From Gammaproteobacteria bacterium (GTDB lineage Bacteria > Pseudomonadota > Gammaproteobacteria > Eutrophobiales > Eutrophobiaceae): a stretch of 5,182 nt of DNA. Under the pieces are notes generated by a model. The model saw only the letters and a list, made by a program, of their open reading frames with translations. It ran no database searches and had not been told where the DNA came from. The stretch lies in contig SMWN01000022.1 of assembly GCA_004356415.1 (NCBI GenBank), positions 1-5,182 of the forward strand. The letters are read 5' to 3'. Made by a program: the position numbers and the translations under genes. Shown one piece after another: positions 1 through 5,182 of the stretch; position 1 is the stretch's first letter, and each line of letters begins with the position of its first letter.

Positions 1-158
1 AAATTTGCATCAACAACGGTAACGGATCGCAGCAAAAGGACATCAGCATGTTGAATTTTCTCAGCGGTGATTTCACGACCATTACAAAGCGTCACTTCTG
101 CGAATGCGGAAAATGCCTGTGCTGCGTGGGGAATTTGTTGATCAGCGACAATTTTCAT
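1..158 (-). CDS. pdxB: Erythronate-4-phosphate dehydrogenase, N-terminal part (3' end outside window)
   Basis: PdxB oxidises 4-phospho-D-erythronate to 2-oxo-3-hydroxy-4-phosphobutanoate, the second step of DXP-dependent pyridoxal 5'-phosphate synthesis; it is a cytosolic D-2-hydroxyacid-dehydrogenase family enzyme. Only 52 complete codons are present, starting at ATG 158-156 and running off the left edge. The translation opens MKIVADQQIPHAAQAF, continues with EVTLCNGREIT and reaches HADVLLLRSVTVVDAN at residues 37-52. This matches the opening of E. coli PdxB (MKILVDENMPYA, then GEVTAVPGRPI, then ADALMVRSVTKV) position by position from memory, including the RSVT motif at 44-47. The full protein should be about 370-380 residues, so the NAD-binding core is not visible. 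The start is preceded by a weak GGGA at 167-170, 8 bases upstream. It lies 83 bases behind secF in the same direction, and whether it shares the sec transcript is open. The alternative of another 2-hydroxyacid dehydrogenase is less likely given the PdxB-type N-terminus. Confidence 0.9.
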   Translation of the reverse strand, partial: MKIVADQQIPHAAQAFSAFAEVTLCNGREITAEKIQHADVLLLRSVTVVDAN

Positions 159-175
159 TTAAATAGTCCCACTGA

Positions 176-219
176 TTGATAACGCACATGCATTCAGCCT
201 GTGTGAAATCTGTTATCAA
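176..219. repeat. Inverted repeat in the secF-pdxB gap
   Basis: Perfect 8-base arms TTGATAAC (176-183) and GTTATCAA (212-219) flank a 28-base loop. Inside it, CACA (185-188) can pair with TGTG (202-205), giving a stacked two-stem structure with an internal bulge. The arms are AT-rich and no T-run follows on either strand, so it does not look like a Rho-independent terminator. It lies entirely between the secF stop and the pdxB start. It could be an operator half-site pair, an mRNA-processing or stability hairpin, or chance; the sequence alone cannot decide. Confidence 0.45.
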
Positions 220-241
220 CTAATGATGACAAATAGTAATG

Positions 242-1177
242 CTAAATATGACTTTCCTGGTCTGCGCCTTCTTTCTCAACAGCCATCAAGTCTTCTTTGC
301 TAATGCCCAAAGCCAGAGTCACCGGGCTGGCAACAAAGATAGACGAATAGGTACCAATCAGAACACCAATAATCAGTGCAGTTGCGAAACCATGGATGAT
401 TTCACCCCCAACAAGAAACAGGGCCGTTAACACAAGCAGGGTTGTGAAAGATGTCATAATGGTTCGACTCATTGTCTGATTCAATGAGGCATTCATCACT
501 TCAACCGGGGTTGCCTTACGCATTTTATGAAAATTTTCACGAATGCGATCAAACACCACAATGGTGTCGTTCAATGAATAACCAATCACGGCCAATAATG
601 CCGCAAGAACGGTTAAATCAAAATTCATCTGCAAGACTGAAAATACACCCATGGTAATGATGACATCATGCACCAACGCTGTGATTGCACCAATTGAAAA
701 ACGCATTTGAAAACGTAAAGCGACATAAATAAGAATCCCTAACAGCGCATATAGCATCGCCAGACCCCCATCTTCCGTCAGCTCTTCGCCAACCTGAGGA
801 CCAACAAATTCAACACGTCTCATTTCTACTGCCTGTCCACTGGATCGCAATAATTTAAGTATCGAGCCACTAATTTCTGCTGTATTCACTCCTTCTCTTG
901 GAGCAATACGAATCAGGACATCGCTGGCACTACCAAAATACTGCACAGTTGCTTCACCAAATTCTGAAGCAGCCAGGCCACTACGAATACTTTCGAGTTC
1001 AACTACTTCATCGTAGCCAACTTCGACCAATGTCCCTCCTGTGAAATCAACCCCAAGATTCAACCCCTGAATAGCAAGGGAAGCAATAGAGATGATAATA
1101 AGGATGGAAGAAAAAATCGTAGCAAGCTTGCGCTTACCCATAAAATCGATATTTAATTTTTCTTTTAAAAGTTTCAT
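242..1177 (-). CDS. secF: Protein translocase subunit SecF
   Basis: SecF pairs with SecD in the inner membrane as an RND-superfamily, proton-driven accessory of SecYEG that assists late steps of protein export. The protein is 311 residues (E. coli about 323). The N-terminus carries NIDFMGKRK (9-17), then a first membrane segment at about 19-37 and the family signature LGVDFTGGTLVEV (41-53). The periplasmic P4 domain fills roughly 55-135 and ends at VGPQVGEEL (125-133). Five more membrane segments lie at about 139-155, 163-183, 189-210, 241-257 and 262-287. The SLNDTIVVFDRIREN motif (201-215) supplies Asp204, and NQTMSRTIMTS (233-243) supplies Arg238. By family comparison these correspond to the charged residues implicated in proton transport in Thermus SecDF; that mapping is inferred, not aligned. 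It starts at ATG 1177, 34 bases after the secD stop and in a different frame, with no strong Shine-Dalgarno. It ends in TAG. Confidence 0.97.
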   Translation of the reverse strand: MKLLKEKLNIDFMGKRKLATIFSSILIIISIASLAIQGLNLGVDFTGGTLVEVGYDEVVELESIRSGLAASEFGEATVQYFGSASDVLIRIAPREGVNTAEISGSILKLLRSSGQAVEMRRVEFVGPQVGEELTEDGGLAMLYALLGILIYVALRFQMRFSIGAITALVHDVIITMGVFSVLQMNFDLTVLAALLAVIGYSLNDTIVVFDRIRENFHKMRKATPVEVMNASLNQTMSRTIMTSFTTLLVLTALFLVGGEIIHGFATALIIGVLIGTYSSIFVASPVTLALGISKEDLMAVEKEGADQESHI

Positions 1178-1178
1178 T

Positions 1179-1207
1179 CTTGTCGTTTCGCTCTTTGTCG
1201 TCTCACT
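1179..1207 (-). repeat. Imperfect tandem repeat in the secF leader
   Basis: Two copies of a roughly 14-base unit with a 15-base period fill most of the secD-secF gap. On the plus strand they read CTTGTCGTTTCGCT (1179-1192) and TTTGTCGTCTCACT (1194-1207), matching at 11 of 14 positions. In mRNA sense both give a purine-rich ACGACAA or GACGACAAA string just ahead of the secF start. The only Shine-Dalgarno-like AAGAG (1191-1195) is 13 bases from the ATG, farther than usual. The repeat may be chance. Confidence 0.35.
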
Positions 1208-1211
1208 GCAA

Positions 1212-3068
1212 CTAAATTCTTAATTTATCCAACTTACGGCCGCCATAAGTCAGATTAACCAATGCACGTGTCACCATAATTGCAGTAAACATGGAACAGA
1301 TAATACCTAGTGATAGTGTCACTGCGAAGCCTTTGATTGGACCGGTTCCAAAGCTGAACAGCACCAGTGCCGCAATCAAGGTTGTAATATTGGCATCAGT
1401 GATTGTTGAAAATGCTTTCTCATAGCCTGCATGGATACTGGCTTGTGGGGAATTTCCATTACGAATCTCTTCGCGGATACGCTCAAAAATAAGCACGTTG
1501 GCATCCACCGCCATCCCCACCGTCAATACGATCCCGGCAATACCTGGCAAGGTCAGTGTTGCTTGTAATAATGACAATAGAGCAACAATCAGCACCAGAT
1601 TCAGAGTCAATGCAACATCAGCAAACAAACCGAATACACGATAGTAAACTGCCATGAAGATCAGCACCAGAATAAAACCAATCTTCACTGAGTTAAAACC
1701 TTTGGCAATATTGTCTTTACCTAGGCTCGGACCCACGGTGCGTTCCTCAACAATTTCAATAGGTGCGGCCAGGGCACCGGCGCGTAATAGTAAAGCCAGG
1801 TTACGCGCATCCTGTGTTGAACCTATGCCAGTAATGTGAAATCGTTTTCCTAACTGTTCCTGAATTGTCGCAGCATTAATGACTTCCTCGATTTTTTTCC
1901 TTTTCTTAACCATTTCACCGTCCACTTCTACAGTTTCTGTCTTGGTTTCGATAAAGACAACGGCCATACGCCTGCCAACATTATCACGTGTTGCATTGCT
2001 AAATTGCTTGGCGCCTTTACCATCTAAGGTAATGGAGACGTCAGGACCACCGGAACGTTGATCGATACCGGATGATGCATCGATAATAGAATCACCGGTA
2101 AGCATTACACGCTTTTTCAGCAGGATCTGTCCGCCGCTTCTGTTGTTGTAAAGACGTGAACCTGCAGGCACTGGTCCATCAATGGCATCCTGGACAGAAT
2201 GATCATCATCAACCATGCGGAATTCCAGTGTCGCCGTCGCACCAAGGATATCTTTTGCCCTGGCCGTATCCTGAACGCCTGGCAATTGCACCACTATACG
2301 TCTCAGTCCCTGTTGTTGAATCACGGGTTCCGCAACACCTAATTCATTAACACGCTTTCTTAGGATAGTAATATTTTGCTGCAGGGCATTTTTCTGTGTT
2401 TCTTTGACCACATCGGGGTTCAGTATTAAACGGGTTTCTGGTTCTTCCGTTTTTACTTCGACAATATCCAGAGCGCGAAAATTATCTTTGATTAGTTTGT
2501 CGCCGTCGATCTTCTGCACAGTGTCACGATATCTCACCAGCAACCCCCCCTCATCAATACGGGTAATGGTTTTATAGCGCACCTTATTTTCACGCAATGT
2601 TGTGCGTATATCTGAGACATAACGCTCTTCTGATGTTTTGGCGGCAGCCTCCATATCGACTTCCATCAGAAAGTGAACACCACCCCTTAGATCAAGACCA
2701 AGAAACATAGGATCGGCACCCAGATCTCTTAGCCAATCAGGCGTATCAGGTGCAAGATTCAATGCCACCACATGGCTGGTCCCCAGTGATTCTTGCAAGA
2801 TATCCCGCGCCCTTAACTGGGTTTCTTCGTCGGCGAAGCGGATGGTCAATCGACCCTCAGCCAATTCCATAGATACTGCTTTTATGTCCGCATCATCCAA
2901 AGCAATGCTAACTTGCAATTCAGTCAATTCACTGATTTCTGCCGAAGCACTTGATGCAGAGATTTGTACTGCCGGTGCGCTGCCATATAAATTCGGCAAG
3001 GCATAAAGTATCCCCACTGCTATGACAATGAGTATGAAAGTATATTTCCATGAAGAATAACGGTTCAT
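1212..3068 (-). CDS. secD: Protein translocase subunit SecD
   Basis: SecD forms the SecDF complex in the inner membrane, using the proton gradient to help draw preproteins across SecYEG into the periplasm. At 618 residues it is almost the E. coli length (615). A first membrane segment lies at about 9-27. A large periplasmic region (about 30-455) includes the signature LGLDLRGGVHFLMEVD (123-138), RVNELGVAEPVIQQQG (239-254) and the IVVQLPGV strand (258-265). LRAGALAAPIEIVEERTVGPSLG (428-450) leads into five further membrane segments between about 460 and 607. The fourth carries VGMAVDANVLIFERIREE (517-534); Asp522 matches by family the essential proton-path aspartate. A Lys-rich stretch at 388-392 sits in the variable loop where other gammaproteobacteria also carry insertions. 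The ATG at 3068 gives a normal SecD N-terminus, but the 39-base leader holds no recognisable Shine-Dalgarno. It sits between yajC and secF and ends in TAG. Confidence 0.98.
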   Translation of the reverse strand: MNRYSSWKYTFILIVIAVGILYALPNLYGSAPAVQISASSASAEISELTELQVSIALDDADIKAVSMELAEGRLTIRFADEETQLRARDILQESLGTSHVVALNLAPDTPDWLRDLGADPMFLGLDLRGGVHFLMEVDMEAAAKTSEERYVSDIRTTLRENKVRYKTITRIDEGGLLVRYRDTVQKIDGDKLIKDNFRALDIVEVKTEEPETRLILNPDVVKETQKNALQQNITILRKRVNELGVAEPVIQQQGLRRIVVQLPGVQDTARAKDILGATATLEFRMVDDDHSVQDAIDGPVPAGSRLYNNRSGGQILLKKRVMLTGDSIIDASSGIDQRSGGPDVSITLDGKGAKQFSNATRDNVGRRMAVVFIETKTETVEVDGEMVKKRKKIEEVINAATIQEQLGKRFHITGIGSTQDARNLALLLRAGALAAPIEIVEERTVGPSLGKDNIAKGFNSVKIGFILVLIFMAVYYRVFGLFADVALTLNLVLIVALLSLLQATLTLPGIAGIVLTVGMAVDANVLIFERIREEIRNGNSPQASIHAGYEKAFSTITDANITTLIAALVLFSFGTGPIKGFAVTLSLGIICSMFTAIMVTRALVNLTYGGRKLDKLRI

Positions 3069-3107
3069 ATAATTTATCTGTTCTGGCTATCTGATCTGTT
3101 TATTTGT

Positions 3108-3434
3108 CTAAAGGGTTTTTATTGTGCCCTTGGGCATGGTTGCCGAGATGGCATTTTTCTGTATTTTGACCTGAACCTCCTTGGTAATCTCAAGCAAAAT
3201 GAAGTTGTCACCAACTTCCTTGATCTTGCCAAGCATACCGCCATTGGTAACAATTTCATCACCCTTGGCAAGCGCTTCGACCATGGTCTTATGTTCTTTT
3301 GCCTGCTTCATTTGTGGTCTGATAAGAAAGAACCAGAACACGGCAAAAAGAATAAACAACGGCAACATACTCATGATGCCACCTGCTTGAGGCGCATCAG
3401 CGGCCCATGCATTACTAATGAAGAAATCCAGCAT
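3108..3434 (-). CDS. yajC: Sec translocon accessory subunit YajC
   Basis: YajC is a small single-pass inner-membrane protein that associates with SecD and SecF as part of the holotranslocon; its precise biochemical role is not firmly established. The protein is 108 residues (E. coli about 110). The N-terminus MLDFFISNAWAADAP resembles a short export-like leader and is typical of proteobacterial YajC. One hydrophobic helix spans about 20-38, followed directly by the hallmark RPQMKQ (39-44) at the cytoplasmic face. The conserved GDEIVTNGGMLGKI motif is at 58-71, and a beta-rich C-terminal domain ends at residue 108. Translation begins at ATG 3434 with CAGG upstream, 9 bases from the start. It lies 30 bases after tgt and 39 before secD, the usual tgt-yajC-secD order. 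It ends in TAG. Confidence 0.97.
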   Translation of the reverse strand: MLDFFISNAWAADAPQAGGIMSMLPLFILFAVFWFFLIRPQMKQAKEHKTMVEALAKGDEIVTNGGMLGKIKEVGDNFILLEITKEVQVKIQKNAISATMPKGTIKTL

Positions 3435-3443
3435 TGTTGACTA

Positions 3444-3447
3444 CCTG
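3444..3447 (-). promoter_or_regulatory. Ribosome-binding site of yajC
   Basis: CAGG in mRNA sense, within CAGGTAG (3441-3447), lies 9 bases before the yajC ATG. It is a modest Shine-Dalgarno match but clearly better than anything ahead of secD or secF. Confidence 0.6.
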
Positions 3448-3464
3448 AAATTGAAAGCGCGCTA

Positions 3465-4580
3465 TTATGCCACAGTGTGAGTAGATTTGGTGCGTTTTGC
3501 GTAAAAATCCGAGACAAATTCATCCACAGACTGATCGCTGATTGCGGTACGTAAACCTTGCATAAGTGAATGGTAGTAATGCAAATTATGAATCGTATTC
3601 AATCGCGCACCCAAAATCTCGTTAGTCTTATCTAGATGATATAAATATGCACGGGTATAATTTTGGCAGGTGTAACAAGCACATTCCTTGTCCAGAGGCT
3701 CGAGGCTATCCCTGTTTACCGCATTTCGAAGGCGTACTGAACCCGTCGTTGTAAATAAATGTCCGTTTCGAGCATTACGCGTTGGCAAGACACAATCAAA
3801 CATATCAACCCCACGACAAACTGCTTCGACAATATCTTCCGGGGTTCCTACGCCCATGAGATAACGTGGTTTGTCTGCAGGCAAATGCAGTGTAATACCC
3901 ACAAGCATCTCCAGCATCTTTTCCTGTGGCTCACCAACAGAGAGGCCACCAATGGCATAACCATCGAAGCCGATATCCAGCAAGCCTTTCACTGAAGCCT
4001 GCCGTAATTCTGGATACATCCCTCCCTGAACAATGCCAAATAATGCTGATTCATTATTACCATGTGCAATCTTTGAACGTTCGGCCCAACGTAATGATAA
4101 TTGCATAGAAGCTTGCGTTTGTTCTTCGCCTGCCGGAAAAGGTGTGCAGTCATCAAAGATCATGACGATATCCGCGCCCAGATCATGCTGAACCTGTATC
4201 GCTTCTTCAGGGCCAAGGAAAACGTCATCACCGTTCACCGGCGATTTAAAATGAACCCCTTGTTCGGTAATTTTTCGTCGCTCGGCCAGACTGAATACCT
4301 GAAAGCCACCAGAGTCTGTCAAGATTGGGTACGGCCAATTCATAAATTTATGCAGCCCCCCTTGCTGTTTCATGACCTTCATGCCCGGTCGCAACATCAG
4401 GTGGAAAGTATTACCCAAAATAATGTCGTATCCAAGTTCGTGTAATTCCTCAGGTGTCATCGCCTTCACCGTGCCATAGGTCCCGACAGGTATAAAAACT
4501 GGCGTCTCAATATCACCACGAGGAAAACTTATTTTCCCACGCCGGGCATTTTGGTCAGTATTTAATAATTCGAATTTCAC
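3465..4580 (-). CDS. tgt: tRNA-guanine(34) transglycosylase
   Basis: Tgt swaps guanine 34 for preQ1 in tRNAs with GUN anticodons (Asp, Asn, His, Tyr), the committed step of queuosine insertion. The protein is 371 residues (E. coli 375) with the (beta/alpha)8 fold. Visible active-site elements are PVGTYGTVK (31-39), LTDSGGFQVFSL (87-98) with Asp89 as the catalytic acid/base, and MIFDDCTPFPA (140-150) with Asp143. VQGGMYPELR (184-193), GGLSVGE (211-217), and FDCVLPTRNARNG (261-273) with nucleophile Asp262 (E. coli Asp264) follow. The zinc site is complete: Cys300, Cys302, Cys305 and His331. E. coli has Asp-Glu at 143-144; here it is Asp-Asp, a conservative change. The start is GTG at 4578-4580, reading KFELLNTD next as in E. 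coli; an in-frame TGA at 4584-4586 rules out a longer protein. It follows queA by 17 bases, pairing consecutive steps of one pathway, and ends in TAA. Confidence 0.98.
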   Translation of the reverse strand: MKFELLNTDQNARRGKISFPRGDIETPVFIPVGTYGTVKAMTPEELHELGYDIILGNTFHLMLRPGMKVMKQQGGLHKFMNWPYPILTDSGGFQVFSLAERRKITEQGVHFKSPVNGDDVFLGPEEAIQVQHDLGADIVMIFDDCTPFPAGEEQTQASMQLSLRWAERSKIAHGNNESALFGIVQGGMYPELRQASVKGLLDIGFDGYAIGGLSVGEPQEKMLEMLVGITLHLPADKPRYLMGVGTPEDIVEAVCRGVDMFDCVLPTRNARNGHLFTTTGSVRLRNAVNRDSLEPLDKECACYTCQNYTRAYLYHLDKTNEILGARLNTIHNLHYYHSLMQGLRTAISDQSVDEFVSDFYAKRTKSTHTVA

Positions 4581-4586
4581 CCTTCA

Positions 4587-4591
4587 CCCTT
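4587..4591 (-). promoter_or_regulatory. Ribosome-binding site supporting the GTG start of tgt
   Basis: AAGGG in mRNA sense lies 6 bases before the GTG at 4580. A second GTG (4585-4587) overlaps this site but is out of frame. Since an in-frame TGA (4584-4586) sits two codons upstream, this site and the GTG define the tgt start. Confidence 0.7.
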
Positions 4592-4597
4592 AACTTT

Positions 4598-5182
4598 TTA
4601 CACATCACATCTATAAAGAAACATGGCATCGCCATAACTAAAAAAGCGATAAGCTTCATCTATCGCATGCTGATAAGCATCCATTATATTGTCTCGCCCG
4701 GCAAAAGCAGAGACCAACATCAATAAAGTTGATTCTGATAAATGAAAATTTGTGATCAAGGCATCAATGACTTTAAATTCATACCCGGGATAAATAAAAA
4801 TATCTGTCTCGCCTTGATACGGCTTTAATTCGCTAGCTTGCGCTGCTGTTTCCAGGCACCTGACAGCGGTGGTACCAACAGCAATGACTCGACCGCCCCT
4901 GGCTTTGCATTGCTTAACTTTCTCACAGACATCTGCTGACACCTCAAGATATTCACTATGTATCTGGTGCTCTTCGATATCATCAACCCGAACAGGTTGA
5001 AACGTCCCAGCACCAATGTGCAAGGTGACATAAACACTATCAATTCCTTGCTCCGTGATTTCCTGCATAAGCTTGTCGGTGAAATGTAAACCTGCAGTCG
5101 GTGCGGCAACGGCGCCAGGTTTTTTTGCATAAACCGTTTGATAACGTTCTATATCCTCAACATCATCGTCACGTTGGATATA
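4598..5182 (-). CDS. queA: SAM:tRNA ribosyltransferase-isomerase, C-terminal part (5' end outside window)
   Basis: QueA transfers and isomerises the ribosyl group of S-adenosylmethionine onto preQ1 in tRNA to form epoxyqueuosine, releasing adenine and methionine. The frame is open from the right edge (first full codon TAT at 5182-5180) to TAA at 4598, giving 194 residues of a protein normally near 345-356; about 150 N-terminal residues are missing. In window numbering the motifs are KPGAVAAPTAGLHF (21-34), TLHIGAGTFQPVRVD (53-67), HSEY (75-78), VGTTAVR (102-108), IFIYPGYEFK (128-137), TNFHLSESTLLMLVSAFAG (144-162) and YRFFSYGDAM (178-187). All are characteristic of QueA and in the normal order. 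The methionine at 5068 is internal, since conserved sequence continues upstream of it, so it should not be taken as the start. The C-terminus ends soon after YGDAMF, a little shorter than in E. coli. It lies 17 bases before tgt and is presumably the first visible gene of the operon. Confidence 0.97.
   Translation of the reverse strand, partial: YIQRDDDVEDIERYQTVYAKKPGAVAAPTAGLHFTDKLMQEITEQGIDSVYVTLHIGAGTFQPVRVDDIEEHQIHSEYLEVSADVCEKVKQCKARGGRVIAVGTTAVRCLETAAQASELKPYQGETDIFIYPGYEFKVIDALITNFHLSESTLLMLVSAFAGRDNIMDAYQHAIDEAYRFFSYGDAMFLYRCDV

Noticed and set aside
204..232. Possible pdxB promoter with a -35-like TTGTCA (227-232, minus strand)
   Set aside because: Five of six bases match a -35 box, but nothing resembling TATAAT lies 16-18 bases downstream. 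TTGATA at 214-219 also lacks a -10 partner.
239..657. Plus-strand open frames of 61-63 codons opposite secF
   Set aside because: They are antisense to conserved SecF sequence, with no family resemblance and no convincing ribosome-binding site.
1177..1212. SecD-SecF fusion as in Bacillus
   Set aside because: The secD frame ends in TAG, meets another stop two codons later, and secF is in a different frame 34 bases on; they are separate proteins.
3125..3136. TGCCC/GGGCA hairpin near the 3' end of yajC
   Set aside because: The loop is only two to four bases, it lies in codons for the YajC C-terminus (MPKGTI), and no T-run follows it in the direction of transcription, so it is not a terminator.
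3456..3463. AGCGCGCT palindrome between tgt and yajC
   Set aside because: An 8-base palindrome without a loop or flanking symmetry is expected by chance and is too short to call an operator.
4101..4445. Plus-strand open frame of 114 codons inside tgt
   Set aside because: It lies wholly antisense to a fully conserved tgt with intact active site, and its translation shows no recognisable domain; it is a coding shadow.
4825..5130. Minus-strand open frame of 101 codons overlapping queA
   Set aside because: It is in a different frame from conserved QueA motifs and resembles nothing I know; it is a shadow frame.

Overview
The window carries one co-directional block of six genes, all on the minus strand, so transcription runs from high to low coordinates: queA (5' end outside the window), tgt, yajC, secD, secF and the start of pdxB (3' end outside the window). 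The gaps are 17, 30, 39, 34 and 83 bases. None contains a convincing Rho-independent terminator or a strong sigma70-type promoter, so at least queA to secF reads as a single operon. No RNA genes, insertion sequences, CRISPR arrays or gene-free stretches over 300 bases were found.

The order queA-tgt-yajC-secD-secF is the classic bacterial arrangement. The organism looks like a gammaproteobacterium: SecF has the N-terminal NIDFMGKRK segment, SecD and SecF are separate proteins of about Escherichia coli length, and PdxB belongs to the DXP-dependent vitamin B6 route typical of that class. Base composition looks moderate (mid-40s %GC by eye). A marine or methylotrophic gammaproteobacterium would fit, but the genus cannot be set from this sequence.

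Functionally there are three modules. QueA and Tgt act in queuosine modification of the wobble base of GUN-anticodon tRNAs: Tgt inserts preQ1 and QueA then adds the cyclopentenediol precursor from SAM. YajC, SecD and SecF are inner-membrane accessory subunits of the SecYEG translocon that use the proton gradient to help pull proteins out on the periplasmic side. PdxB is the second enzyme of pyridoxal phosphate synthesis, and its position behind secF is the least standard part of the layout.

Every intact protein matches its family in length and key residues. I see no sign of a novel defence, mobile or biosynthetic system. The noteworthy items are small: an inverted repeat in the secF-pdxB gap, weak ribosome-binding sites before the sec genes, a GTG start on tgt boxed in by an in-frame stop, an A7 tract in queA, and three TAG stops in a row.
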